Positions 50,154 to 63,271 of a stretch of 64,000 nt of DNA are shown in pieces. The notes below the pieces were generated by a model that did no database searches, was not told where the DNA came from, and worked only from the letters and a program-made list of their open reading frames with translations. The DNA comes from Ciona savignyi. Lineage: Eukaryota; Chordata; Ascidiacea; Phlebobranchia; Cionidae. Position 1 is the stretch's first letter, and the number at the start of each line of letters is the position of its first letter. Position numbers and translations under genes: made by a program. The stretch is taken from contig CH003416.1 of NCBI GenBank assembly GCA_000149265.1, positions 165,886 through 229,885 on the forward strand. Reading direction: 5' to 3'.

Positions 50154-52656
50154 GGTCTGTAGTTGGCGGCTACATGCAACTGCAAAATAAAGTGTGGTAG
50201 TGTCCTTGTTCAGGTAACCTTTCCATAGATTTACGTTTATTCTGCCATATGTTTAAGAATTCCCTGCAACAAAATCGTTAACGTATAAGTCGAAACGAAA
50301 GCAGCTCTCTCCTTATTTATTTAAATAGTGATTTATAGTCGTGAAATTTAATGGTTATTTACTTAGATCGGTATGAAACCACGACATTATTCATGTAAAC
50401 ATACTTTACTACGAGTACAACATCGTGTTTATCGCTTGCACGACTGAATTATACTACGTTTAAATTTTAAATACATTTTGAAGTAAACAAATACCTCCAT
50501 ATACTAAGAGCACAAAAACTGTCTATAATTCAGATAAAAGTAGACAACCACTACATTGTATAGGCTCATTATTCCTTTGGTCGAAAAACACTTATCGATT
50601 GTAAGGACCAAGAATTGTTTAAGTGGCTCGAACTAAATAGTCTGAACGATTAACGCATACCGCTGCTCTATGTTGTTTCAATACTTTAGTGTTTGGATTG
50701 ACATTGCCTCGAAAACAATGAACCTTTTTCTCCCGGCAATCTAGTTCAACGGTTATACTTTAACAATGCTGGGGGTATAAAGAACATATCTCAAAATACT
50801 TTTTACATTTGTTCCCTGTGCTTCAATTTTCGCTGTTTACTCGGGTTGAACTAATAACAAGTTACACACATAAATAAATAATGCAGCAAAAAGTTTCTGG
50901 AAAAAACAAAGCTAAAACAAGACACATTCGTACTAATATTTTAAAAAGTACAAATGTATACAAACCCAGTACAACGTACAATAGGCTTATAAATATTTTT
51001 TTTAATCATCTGCCATTTTTATTTTTCAGAACATAAATATTTCATTGATAACATAAGGGCTCGAGGGTATAATAATATTGCTTACGCTGAACCGTAAACC
51101 GTATGTTTCTGCGACTCGTCATACATATGTGCATTAGAATATTAAATCTAGATTCGGCATATTATGTACAAAGCCCTGAACGACATCGTCATCCATCTGT
51201 CAAATGCAAGCGTAATTATGTATGAAAAGGGTTAAAGATTGAACCAAAAATAAAATTCGAACGCTCACACATTAAATATTAACGTTTGTTAGACAATTTC
51301 GTTCTGACTTAAATTCACTAAAAATAAAGTTCACTTAGCTCTAAAACAGCTTTAGCTGTCTCTGGAAAAATCTCAAAGTTTTCGGTTACAGCTGATTCTA
51401 TTATCTTTCCACAGCGAGTAATGATTGGTTCGTGTTTCTTTTATATTAGCGATAAAAACAAATCTTGTATCGAATTACGTAACGCCGCAGGCTAGCATTA
51501 CATGGAACAGCAATGCTTCATATTGCTTTTGTATAGTGCTGAATAATTTAAGCACACCTATTTGCACAGCATGTATGCAGCAGTTTATAATATCTGCTTA
51601 TATAGTGACAATGTGCTTTAATAATGGATAACGGGGCAGGGGTTAAATATGGTTACTTGCATTTAACCGACAAAGATAGTAACTGTAACCTATCCTACGC
51701 AATAATTTCTCTCTATTAGACTTTTGTAAAACAAGATATGCTGCTGATTATTTGTCAAGGTATTTAGAGTTAATACCGATATTTCGGTCTGTTTTATATG
51801 ATTGCTTTTATTTGTCTATACAGTCTTAGTGTTTTAAAACCGCGAGAGCATAAAAATAACCATAACTTACAAAAAATCATAAAAAATTTAACAGTCATCG
51901 GTCTATCGAATGTGAATTGCTTCAATGCAGCTGCTTATAAAAATTATCGTAATTTAATCGTAAGCGGGGGTTCTGAATCTAAATATACGTCGTTGCGTTT
52001 ATTTTGGTTATAGCGTTCGGTATTGATTAAGTAAACGAAAATTAGGATTGGGTGATACCTGTTAAACAACTATTATGTACGTTTACTTCAAATCTAACAT
52101 TTCTTATCCTGTACGCTTGTTGTACCTTGCCCTATCTATTCATTTATGCGTTGATATTTGCCTTGTAATCACAACCGCAACGTTTTGTGTTTTAAATAGT
52201 TACTGACAGGCTAATTTCCTCAATATTAAAGTCTGTATTTTATTTGCATTGCTAGTAAACGTCTCTTTGGGTTATAGTACCTTCCATTTTGGGTAAACTT
52301 TTTTTCACTTAACATCAAGTGTTGCTTTGAAACCCTAAACCACCCGTTGTAAAGCAGTACAACCACGCGACAACAGTGTATACGCACTTCTTATCAATGT
52401 AAAACAAACATTCATAATGTAGTATACTGTGTTCTTATAACTCACAGCGCTGGCATCAACAGCACGGTCGAATAACGATTTAAATTCCCCGTGAGATCGA
52501 GCAGCGCGCTTTCATTCGATTCTAACTTCAGGGATTTATTAAAAGTGTCGCAAGGGACTGTGATTCATCACTGAATAGTTAATGTCGCGGTTTTTAGCAT
52601 AGCTCGAAAGAACTGGTGCCAGTCGATGTGTTATTTACAATGTAGCTCTAACGCTT

Positions 52657-52694
<38 letters not shown>

Positions 52695-53340
52695 ATTGAT
52701 CAGTTATTAAATACATGGTCTTTTAAAACCCACAGCAAACTACACGCGAACGTACGTATGCAGTTAATACGCCAATGTTTTGAGAGTCGGAATATTTTTA
52801 ATGAAAAATTGTGCATGTGTGTAGCAGAAGTATGACGAATTCAATTTTAATTTACGTCATTTTACCCGGATGTAGAAAATGTACATATTGTGTATAGAGG
52901 TTGTGTGTTTAGAAAACGTGTACCGCGGGAATTGTGCAAGACGGAAGTATAAAGAAAACGATTGAACCGAACCGTTGCTCGGCAACCGTGCAGCCGATCA
53001 AAACTCCGTAAAAGGTGTGATTGGATAGCTAATTGTTATACGGTTCTGAGTATGCAGACGGATAATCGGAGCTATTATAGTGTGTTAAATAAGACGAAGA
53101 CATACAGTTCTTTAGTAACTCAGTTAAACACTTCATGGGTTCTGACTACTTCTTCTAAGTGCCTATCTTATACAGGGATACACCTAAATAGATAGTGAAT
53201 AGGCTTACCCTTGGCTAACGGCCTGACGTGCATTCACTCAGCCATTCGACACTTCTTTCTATATACGTTTTGCTACTCTACTAACTTACTATTACGTTGG
53301 AAATGACGCAATTTAAATGAGACACTTTTATTTTTAATGC
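50154..53340. other. Intergenic region, no gene recognised
   Basis: Upstream flank of the GPCR. Only short open frames without domains, plus an (AT)n tract at 52659-52692. A weak match to SINE body (ggagctattatagtgtgtt) is at 53067-53085. Confidence 0.5.
52659..52692. repeat. (AT)n microsatellite
   Basis: Pure AT dinucleotide run of about 17 units. Confidence 0.95.
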
Positions 53341-53347
53341 TATAAGG

Positions 53348-53709
53348 CAGTGGTTCTCAACCTTTTTGTTGCATGCCTCCCTTTGCCCATTTTGAATCTT
53401 TTCATTCCTCCCCTACCGTATAAAGTACCCACAATTCGAGTCACTACTAGACGAAATAATGAAATACACATATTCAGAGATGCATATATTTGAACTGCAT
53501 AATATAACTCCTAAATCACTTTAGTGTTGCGCATAAAGGCCTATAGGTCTGAAAGTAGGCTACGTAATAATAACAAATGTCATCAATAAAAAAAATCTAA
53601 AAATCACCCTAGTGTCTTATAACACTAAGTATAAAATGCACACATTCCTCCGCTGAAATCCTGAAATTCCTCCCTAGGGAGGAATTCCTCCCCGGTTTAG
53701 AACAACTGC
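53348..53709. mobile_element. hAT-type MITE, distinct subfamily
   Basis: The left end cagtggttctcaacctttttg is typical of hAT termini; the right end ggtttagaacaactg is a decayed inverted copy. Subterminal repeats attcctcc(c/g) occur at both ends (left cattcctcccctacc, right aggaattcctccccgg). The target duplication is not clear. Confidence 0.65.
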
Positions 53710-55187
53710 AATAAACGTTGTATAGTCTTTTAACGGTTGTATTTGTTCATTTAATCAATATTTAGACAAAATAGACAACTTCCGCAAGGTTTACTTGCTT
53801 GTAATTAAGTTTGTAACAACATATCATGGATCATTAAAGTTTTCCATTATATTTAAATTCCTGATTTGTGATTTTACGTAGACACAAATAATTAATTAAG
53901 GTCATTAAAAAAGATATGTATTCCCTAAATTATTTCAGTGGAGAAGCAGATGATACCCGTGAAACTGACTACGCATAAGTAAGTTATTGGTATACTGCAA
54001 CCTGTTATCTATATAAGTTCATAAGAAATAATTTCTATATAGGCCAGCTCAGCTTACAAACTGTACGAACAGCATAAGACAAAATGTAGAGAAATTTTAC
54101 TACTATTGTTTTGTTAGTAATTTTAGGATGGTTAACAGTTTAGTAATCTGATACTTATGAGAATACCGGTTTCCAATTTAATAAGTTACCATTGGGTTCC
54201 TTTGATCTCGAAGATTGTATCCTTTTTTATTTATTTTACTTACTGCGTCATGCTCGTCGTGAGAGGCTTGTCATGCCGTCCGGTCATTCGTAGAACAGGG
54301 AATCCAATTAGAATAACAATTATTAACCCCGACATGTAGATAGTGTGCAATGACTTTTAAGTTTACAATAACTTCAGGAGAAATTCGTGTTCAGGAAAAA
54401 AAAAAAAGTCCATTTTTAGCCTTTTAGACCTTATCGACGATATTTTCGGCCTTGAAAACAATATTTACCTCAAATGTTTTAAATAAAATAACCCAAATTT
54501 AGGTATACTACCAAAATAGAATATATAAAAGTAATCATAAATATACTATAATAACGCGTATAAAAGAGCTGAATACTCAAAACTAACGTAAGTTCACAAG
54601 CCATATTTCATCGGTTTTGGATATATGATTTTTTTAGATTGGTGATATAAAAAGCTCTTCAATAAAGCTCATTGACATATGTCGTTAACTTTCCCCTTTG
54701 TCCCCGTAGTTTTCCATCATAAAAAGGCAATTTCCTCCATCCCTGTACTTCCACCACAAAAGGTATACAGTCCTAGCCTTAACTCATTCCCAGTAGTTTC
54801 CATTTATAATTAATTTATCTGTATTAAACAAAGAATATTGACAAACTGGTAGTTTAGAGTAGGTTGCTTTTAGACACAAACTTGTAACCAATTCGTGTCT
54901 CTGTAGTGGTTTACCACGATTTTAAGCGTCCTGTGAACGGGCTTTGGACTAAAATCTCACGAGCCATGATATAGAAGTCTACAGACTTGGCTTAACAGAA
55001 CGCATACAGAGAGAAGGAATTTTTCGTTGTGGTATTTGGCAATTATGGCACCTTTGGCTTATAATTTCGAGTATATATCTGCATTGTCTATTTTAGAAAT
55101 CCATTTTCGTAATTTTAAAACGTGATCCGCGGAATATTCTCAAATGAAAAGTGGGCCACGATTATAAAAAGGTTAGGATATATTATA
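53710..55187. other. Intergenic region, no gene recognised
   Basis: AT-rich; short open frames only. I see no splice-supported coding segment on either strand. Confidence 0.5.
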
Positions 55188-55496
55188 ATAGGATAGGATA
55201 TTCATGTTTTATCCCCGTGAATGGGAAAACCAAGGAGGTTAACACACGTGCAATCGTAAGATCACCTCACGCCCACGGTCGGGTTACCAGAGCTATTTCA
55301 GTGTGTTGTATATGAAAGACACGTTCCTTCAATTTGGTAGAACCCATTAATCCGCTGGGTCCAGGCAATGTCCGTAAAGTGCCTTGCCCAAGGACACAAC
55401 CGACTAGCTAGCGACCAGTTTCGCACCTGCAACCTTTCGATTGAAAGGCTTAACCGTTAGACCACTTAACCGCTAGACCACCGGGCCGGACTGTGT
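55188..55496 (-). mobile_element. tRNA-derived SINE, full-length copy with duplicated head segment
   Basis: Very close to the copy at 24508 (same cgactagctagcgaccagtt and ggtagaacccattaatccgc strings, same TATCC tail). The tRNA head contains a small tandem duplication (cttaaccgttagacca then cttaaccgctagacca, 55449-55480). Confidence 0.8.
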
Positions 55497-55988
55497 TGGC
55501 TTCGTCTCAATCTATGAATTACTATATATAAATTTTTATTTTAATTTTGAGCAATTTTAGTCAAATGAAATACAAATACTATTAAGTGCCAATTTTACTC
55601 TATCATATGATGTAAAAATGAACAGTATCAATAACTTTCGTTAAACTGTTTGATGTCACAAATTTATAACTTGTGTGTAAACCTTACATCTAGTCGATCT
55701 TAAGACTTCTAGTGTTTTTATGCTGTAATGTAATCTTAAGTAATGTTTGTATCTCAAATATGTAATGTATTTGAATTATCCAACCTTTGCTACTACTATT
55801 TGACCGTGACTTGGTTGCAAATACACTATGGAGTGTTGTTTACACTTTTGTTGGGTGATTTTGCAGTATAAAAAACATGTGACAGTGGATAAGTATAAAA
55901 TAAATAAAAATGTTGGGTTACTGGATATAACATATCAAGACAAATATATAGTGGGAAACACAACCGTAAGCGAAATCCTGCCTAAAAT

Positions 55989-58900
55989 TTAAAAAAATGT
56001 TTTTTTCTTTAATCTTCGTAAGCCATCCAAGTATAACATGGATTCTGCAATAAAGATTCTTATTATAAGTTATTACCACATTCATATCAGCAAAATCTTA
56101 CAAAATCAATGGTTTAAATGCAGCATAAGCATTAATTATTCTACTCTAGCCATTCTAAGGCTAGATGGTCCTTGGGGGAAAAACCGTAATCACAAAAAAA
56201 TTATGGTAAAGTGCTAACATAACAGTAAGATTCCAAGTCAAATAATAATTACTTTCATGAACCTCTTACCTCCGTAAGTTTTCGGAACCACAGTGGGAAC
56301 TTGGGAATCGCCACACGTGAAAGTAAAGTGGAACACATTAGAAGTGGTGCTGATTCCCTGTAACGTGTCCATCACCTCAGCATGAACCCTCGCTACAAAC
56401 CGATTCCCATCAGAATAACTTATCTGTATTTTTGTAAGGGTTAACATAAAATAACAAGTGTAAAACTGGCTGAATCTATTGACTAATGCATGTAACAGGA
56501 CTCAGTGTCGTACTGAATAAGGAGGGGGTCAAGATTTCCACTACGGAAAAAATAATTAAGCTTCACTTTTAGCAGAGTAGCACTTGGATCTAAAATATGT
56601 GACGCTTTGCCAATTGGTTTTTATTTAAGCTTTCACTAAAGAAAATATAAAAAATGTCCAATTTTCTACCAAACAATAAATGTTTAAATCCTACATCTTG
56701 TTATTGTTCTTAGTTTACTCGGTTAAGTTCTTACCACTTCTTTGTTGTTTGATTGCAGGAAGGCTAAACAACATATTCATAGAACCGATAAACAGTATTT
56801 CTTATAATATAATTACTTAGGATTCAGCTTATATTAGTAACTATAATGACACCATAAAAATCATATTTTATGGTTAAAAACAGGCTAACCTTTCCTGGGA
56901 CACCCCCTTTACAATTATTTCACTATACCATTGCATGGCTTTAGTAATAATTTCACCAGACCATTTAATTTAAACATAAAATATAAAACAATAAACCTGT
57001 GAAGACATCAGGAGTAAAGAACCAATAGGAACTGGGCAATGGAAGAAAATATCATCAACTGCTACCACATTTGGTCGATTGCTACTAAACACGCAAGCGT
57101 TTGCCCATGCCAGTTCAAATGCTTTCCTCATCAGGTAGCCACCGAACACTTTGTTGTGAATGTTACGCTTCTCAGGGAAACAAACAACTGCATTTTTCAA
57201 TCGAGTTGAATCCATCCATAAACTACCCTCGGGAAGAATCCGACTTCTAAATGATTTGGATCTGAAATATGTTAAATGTTAGAATAGACAGGTAACATGA
57301 TGACAAGTTTGTGTTTTACAAAAATCGGTATATAGCCGTTTGCCCAATTGCATTTTATTTGATATGTTGAACGCTCTTAGTTTTTACATGGAGGACTTTT
57401 TTTCATTTTCGATTGGCCATTGCTTCTTCTTAATCTTTTTATCCATACTTAACTTTTTATCTTAATAGGTTAAATTAATTTGAACAGTAATTTTAAAACT
57501 TAGTACCTTGGGTTAAGGGTTTTAAGAAATATCTGATGTACAAGTTGTCTTTCATCTATTGTTGGTGGGTTTTCAAACAATGACTCTTGTGCCTCCATCA
57601 ATCTTTGTTTTTTATGCTGGTTTCCTAATTCGAATAACTTTGATTCCTCTTCGGTTGTTACTTCAAGTGGGTGGATCACTGCAGCTCTGTTAAGAAGTGA
57701 ATAAGATTTATTTAGTAATATGTTGTGAATCTAGGAATTGTATAAGGTAGATGACATTTGTAAAAAAAAAAAAATACCAATATCTATATTTTGACCATCA
57801 TATTTAGAAGACACTTAGTTAGGATTTGTTTTAATATTGCCTGGATATAACATGAATGGAGGAACAGCAAAAATGCAGAACTAAGTTTGTGAAGTTAAGT
57901 AAGGGGAAGTCCTTAATAATCAATTGCTGAAAACATATTAAATAGGACGTTTATCATATAGCATATATAATCTATTATATCTATATATATATATATACAT
58001 CTTGTATATGACATGTACATATGACATGTACATACCATAACATGTGCAGTCACACTCATGCATTATTAGCCCTTAATGTTTCGGTGTTGTATTTTCCTTT
58101 AAACTTCATAATTTTAGTAATATATGCACCAGTTAATCCGGTCAACTGAGTCATAGTCTATAGCAGTGGTTCTCGATCTTTTTGACCTCGTGGCGCACCC
58201 GAGACCAATAAGGAAACGAACGACTAAACAATATGCTAAATACTCAAACAATTTAGGAAAAATATGGAAAATTGAAAGATTAATTTAAATAATTTCATTA
58301 CCGAATTTTCTACATAACGAAATTACTGTTTCTTGAGCGCTCTTGCTTTTCGAAAGTAATGTAGAACTAACTTTATTATGGAAAAGAACGAACTAGACAC
58401 TAACCATTTAGTAGTTTATGATCTATTCACACTCTGTCGTAAATTCAAGTGTGGCGCACCTAGCTAACCCCTGTGGCACACCAGTGAGCCGCGGCGCACC
58501 ATTTGAGAAGCACTGGTCTATAGCTTGCTGGTTTATTTCAGATTAATGTATTGTAAACTGATTTCACCTTTTTAAACAACAACTCTGTTTTTTTGTAAAA
58601 TATTATGACAATGAGTTGGGCAATGTAAAATTAAAGACACATTTTACAAGCATATTATTTTACAATTTTTTCATCTATCTGTAAGCCATGTCAACACAAA
58701 CAGTTGCGACTGGGTAGACAGGTTTTATTTATAAGCTTAACAAACACCTGTCATTCACTGAAAAACTAATTGTCGACCCGACTTAATCTTTAACTATAAC
58801 TTGCCTCTTACTCTCCGAATCACGGGCCACCATAACAAACTCCGCATCAACCACCTTTTCACCATTTTGCTCCAACCACATGCTGATCTCCAATGAGGAT

Positions 58901-61900
58901 CTGCCTGTCCATGTTACATGACCTGCCATTATGATGTCAACAGTGGGGTCTATGTGGTCATGATGAATCTTTATCTCATCCACCATCGCCGTGACAATGC
59001 TTAAAGGACTGATACCTGTCCTAGAGTTTAGTACATTATCATTGGATTAAAATAAAATATAATGATGACAAACAAAATAAAAACTTTCACAGATGATAAA
59101 AATATACAAACTCAGCCAGAGCCAAAAATCCATTAAATTTCGGGCAAGTAAGAATTTACTCGAATGTTAAAGCTCACATGACTGACACGAGTAAATCTTT
59201 CACGGCGAGTAACGGGAGTAAATCTTTTGATAAACTTTTTTTTTTAAACGTGCGTATACGTGTATAATAAAAATGATTGCAATGATAAGGATTTGTGTTT
59301 TCCCAGTACGCCAGTTAAATAGAAAAACGGTTGCAGTAAATGTTAATTAGGTGTTTATTTGCAAGAGTAAATGCTTACTCGCACGGCGTGAGACACGCAA
59401 GTGTTACTAGCATAGATTTTTGGCCCTTCTCAGCACAATGATTAATTGGTTTAGAAGGTACGGTATATATGCATATAAAAATATATTACTTCAACAAAAA
59501 ACATTTCGGCTGAAGACCCTTGTTTAATTTATTTTTATCAATGGGACGTTTTCTTCACACATTATTATATTTAATAATTCATTATGTTATTTGAATAAAG
59601 TAATAAGGATCTAGTGTAGTCGATTGGCGGAACTAACCCAGCAAGGAAATGATCACAAAATATAAAATTAATCAACCACAAATAATTTTAAACAAATTTT
59701 CAGCTTACACACTTTTAGTTTATATAGATTTGTTTGAAAATTAACTCGTGCATCAAAATAACATTGAACACTGCAAGCGTGATTAACATATTTAAACGAA
59801 AGTACAGCCAACATCAGTCTTACTGCAGCACGCTCTGATCACAGTGTGAATAGCTGATATAACCCGCCAGCAGGTCTAAGTCTTCCATCAAAATACCAAA
59901 CCTATAACATAAGTAATTAAAACTTACGTGGTTAACATTGGAGAATTGTGTTGGTATCCAATTAATACAGCAAAAGTATCAAGATTCTCTAAAAGCTGAC
60001 CAAACCTGCACAAAAGTATATATACTTTGCACATAAATTAATATAAATTAACTGCTTATTCCGCAGTAAAATATAAACTGTAGAAAAAAATATTTTATTT
60101 GGATATGTTTAATTGTGGGTTTTCTTAGAATCCAATGAAACACATTTTGATTTTTCTTCTTTTTTCACTTTTTCTGTGACATGCACAGGCATGTTCGGTC
60201 ATTAGGTAATGAACAGGTTATCCAATGAGGTAAAAACTTTCAGAAACCCTAATTGGCATTTTCATTGTTTGCCCAAACCTTTAATCTTACAAAAACACCC
60301 AGGGGAAATTCCACACTTTCAAAATAAAAATGAAGAGGCCTATTTTTCTGCAAAATCTAAGCAAATCGTGCTGGGGAAATTCACGACTGCCCCAAGGAAA
60401 TAAGCATAGTGCTCATTTTGCTAATTTCCGGTGCCGATTATTCTTTGACATCCGATAATTTACGACTGGTAGAAATAATTGACTTCAAAAAAACCTTTTG
60501 CAGAAGTTGGCTTAATTTTTTAGATTTTCTATGAGGAGTTATTGTAAATAACGTCAGGGAAACTCTATTCAGGCCCAAAAATTGAAGCATGATGCCCAGC
60601 CCACCACATTTTATTGTTTGGCAGTTATTTTATCATATTTTAGAGATGGAAGGCACTACACTTTTTAGCAATTTTTTCAAATTTTAAATAAAGTGGGAAA
60701 AGTATAAAAATAGCTGGTCATTTAAAACAGGCATAAAGGAAAGAAAAATTTTATATGGATCAAAAGGCTGGTATTCAATATTTTCAAATAATTTGTTGGA
60801 AAACCCCATTAACTCAACTACACACAAACTGGAAGAAAAATGTGCAAGGTCAAACTTTTATAGGTGTTTGGTTATTGTGTAATGAATAGTGATAATGATA
60901 AAATTGAGTTGGACATTTTGGAAAAATGTTAAATGGGTTTTAAAAGGAATGTTGGTTAAGACTTGTTAGTGGTTAAAAAACGCATCTGTAATGTAGTATC
61001 ATGCAAATATAATCAATGGCACTAAAGGTAGAAGTTACCGAACAGATCCATGTATGTTGATGTATTTCTCTCTGATTGATTTATCAGTAAGAGGGATTTG
61101 GACAGTTTGAAAACTATCTTTCATCTTCCGAGGAGCGAGTTTCTTCTGATCATCCACCAAGTGAGGTTTCAAGGCAGCTCGATCCGGCATATCATCGCTA
61201 TGTAAATAATAAAATATGTAGATTAATTTTTTTAATTTAAATTTAACATCAAGACTGGATTTAAGTGGATTAACAGCAACAAAATGTCTTTTGGTCATGC
61301 GTTTTACATGCATGTGATCATGTGAATATTTAATTAGAATTATAGTTGAAAACAAAAATAAAGATATAACCATTTCATAATGGAATGCACAGTACTATCG
61401 TCAGAACACCAATAAAGTTATGGGTAAATTCTATATTGGCTAGTCACCAAGGTAATGTGCTTTTATCCAACACACTTACACACTACTGGAACATCAGGAA
61501 AAAAATGTATTAATCAAAAAATTAAAATAACCTAACAAACTAAATAATTTTACAAGAATTTGAAACATGAAATCTGAAAAACTTGTTTTATGATCATACG
61601 GGTGACAACATGTCATTTGCGTAAAAATCGGTGTGGTGTGAATCAGCGCATTAGAGACTGTGTTCCATTCAAAAAACACTATAACACTTTGTCGCTTTGG
61701 TGTAATTAGTCTAACACAAGAAATTAATGATTTAAAAAAAAAATTAAGTTGTCAAGTCAAGAACTATGCATAAGCTTAGTAGCTCAGATTTATCATAAAT
61801 TACAACAGACTTTACAAATGAGTCATACAGACCTGTAAGAACTTCTGGCCCCAACCACTTTACGAAGGTATTTCCTTACATCTTGTATGGTTAACATTGG

Positions 61901-62011
61901 CGGCTTCTGCTCACTGAAATGTCTTGCTTGTAACAATTCAGCACAGCGGGATGATGAGTGTAATGCTTGGCAACAAAGCCTTGTCAATACGATACTTTTA
62001 TTTAAATGCAT
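55989..62011 (-). CDS. ACOT9: Acyl-CoA thioesterase 9, mitochondrial
   Basis: Hydrolyses acyl-CoA to free acid and CoA in mitochondria. Exons (-): 62011-61833, 61197-61039, 60005-59928, 59008-58805, 57686-57507, 57261-56997, 56423-56270, 56044-55989; phases agree; 424 aa plus stop, close to human ACOT9. The N-terminus is basic and Ser-rich without acids (MHLNKSIVLTRLCCQALHSS), suiting a mitochondrial import signal. Next come VRKYLRKVVGA, PRKMKDSF, SIREKYINI and FGQLLENLD. The first hot-dog domain contains TPLSIVTAMVD and GHVTWTGRSSLEISMWLEQ. The second contains RNIHNKVFGGYLMRKAFELA, NVVAVDDIFFHCPVPIGSLL and SNVFHFTF; the protein ends PKTYGESMLYLDG. Intron 4 uses a GC donor (ag|gcaagt), required by phase and by alignment (SESKRAAVIHPL against SENKGPAFVNPL). 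A splice acceptor lies 22 nt before the ATG. Confidence 0.93.
58164..58515. mobile_element. hAT-type MITE with intact target duplication
   Basis: Flanked by gtctatag on both sides (58156-58163 and 58516-58523). Left end cagtggttctcgatctttttg, right end ccatttgagaagcactg. Internal subterminal repeats are gtggcgcacc/gcggcgcacc. A different subfamily from 42194-42501; inserted in ACOT9 intron 4. Confidence 0.85.
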
Positions 62012-62355
62012 TTTATTTCATATTCTCTAACACCTAAAATTAGGTTTAACTTAATTTAAACCATTCATTAAAGTACAAAAAAGTATAAAGGAGATGAAAG
62101 GTCCTTGATTCAATGTCAATGGCAAGTGTACATAAAATGTCAATGGCAAGTGTACATAAAATTTAGGAATCGTTTTTGCAAAACTAGCTTTAAGATTTAC
62201 AAACTAGATGACAAAATCTAAACGATATTTAGAAATAATCGCTAGGCCTAAGCAATGACGCCCAACAATGTTATCTACATATCACAAATGGCAGTATTAA
62301 CAATAAAATTTGAATAATTCAGGTAATTTATCAAAGTGTGACATGACAAATATAA
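62012..62355. other. Short spacer between DTYMK stop and ACOT9 start
   Basis: 344 bp separating two co-oriented genes. It holds a 24-bp tandem duplication (gtcaatggcaagtgtacata twice, about 62117-62160) and, on the minus strand, a splice acceptor cctaattttag ending at 62034, 22 nt before the ACOT9 ATG. Confidence 0.6.
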
Positions 62356-63271
62356 TCATCTTATCCATAGTTCTCCAATCGGTTTATCATCAACAGATTG
62401 CATTGTGGATTTTACATAGTTTAAAATTGTTTGATGAACATCGTCAATTGAACCACCGGCATCAATTACCTGTTTTTAAATTGCTTGATAAAAATTATTT
62501 AAATGCAACAAGGGTTAATCGATAATAATTGCAGAATAAATTAGACCAAAAATCGACTAGTTAGGTGAAAAATATAAAACATTCTGTTTACACTTGCCAT
62601 GCACGAGGTAATATATGCACAGCAAAGCTATTTTGTTTTAGCGAATTTCTTTTATGTAATCTTAACTTGTAAAACCTAATTAAATATATTTGTCCGACAG
62701 ATTAGTCTGTTGGTTTATTGCGTCATGCTTCAACCGAAGGTTGCAGGTTCGAGACTAGTCGCTGTTAGTCAGTGGTGTCCTTGGGCAAGGTACTTAACGG
62801 ATATGGTCTGAACCAAGCAGATGAATAGGTTAGCTACTAAATTAAAGAAACTTGTGAAAATACACAACACATTGTAATAGCTCTGGCCGTGGGCGCGAGG
62901 TGATCTGACGATTGACCATGTGTTAATTCTTTGTTTTTTTCCATTTAAGGGGATAAACATAAATGTTCTATCTTATACCAATACCTAACATGATCTTCCG
63001 GTATTCTTTTATAAAATAAAAAAGTTGTATACATTTATATATATAGGCCTATATATACATTATTTTGAATTGGCTTAACACGTACTTTCCACTCATCCCA
63101 CATCCTTTTAAAATTGTTTGCAACTGTTTTCTGGAACTCCGTATTTTCATAACGTTCCTCTCCATAACCTCCTCTGGAGGCTGCATCAGATGAACTTACC
63201 TTCAGGAAAATTACAAGGTCAGGTTTCGGTAATCCACGATCTGGACATTTGCACCACTCAAGTTCAAGCCC
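62356..63271 (-). CDS. DTYMK: Thymidylate kinase, C-terminal exons (5' end outside or unresolved)
   Basis: Phosphorylates dTMP to dTDP in dTTP synthesis. Two exons seen (-): 63271-63086 and 62469-62356, both phase 0, giving 99 residues plus stop. They match the C-terminal half of human thymidylate kinase: LEWCKCPDRGLPKPDLVIFL (human LDWCKQPDVGLPKPDLVLFL), then DAASRGGYGEERYEN (the lid region, including the RYE motif) and a last exon with VIDAGGSIDDVHQTI ending KPIGELW. The N-terminal half, with the P-loop and the DRY motif, would lie at higher coordinates; I find no such exon between 63272 and 64000, so it is probably beyond the window. Co-oriented with and 344 bp upstream of ACOT9. Confidence 0.92.
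62692..62978 (+). mobile_element. tRNA-derived SINE, full-length diverged copy
   Basis: Tandem tRNA-like head (ttagtctgttggtttattgc; box B ggttgcaggttcgagac), then body (gtgtccttgggcaaggtact, gggcgcgaggtgatctgac) and end (ggggataaacat..ttctatctta). Inserted in the DTYMK intron, antisense to the gene. Confidence 0.75.
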
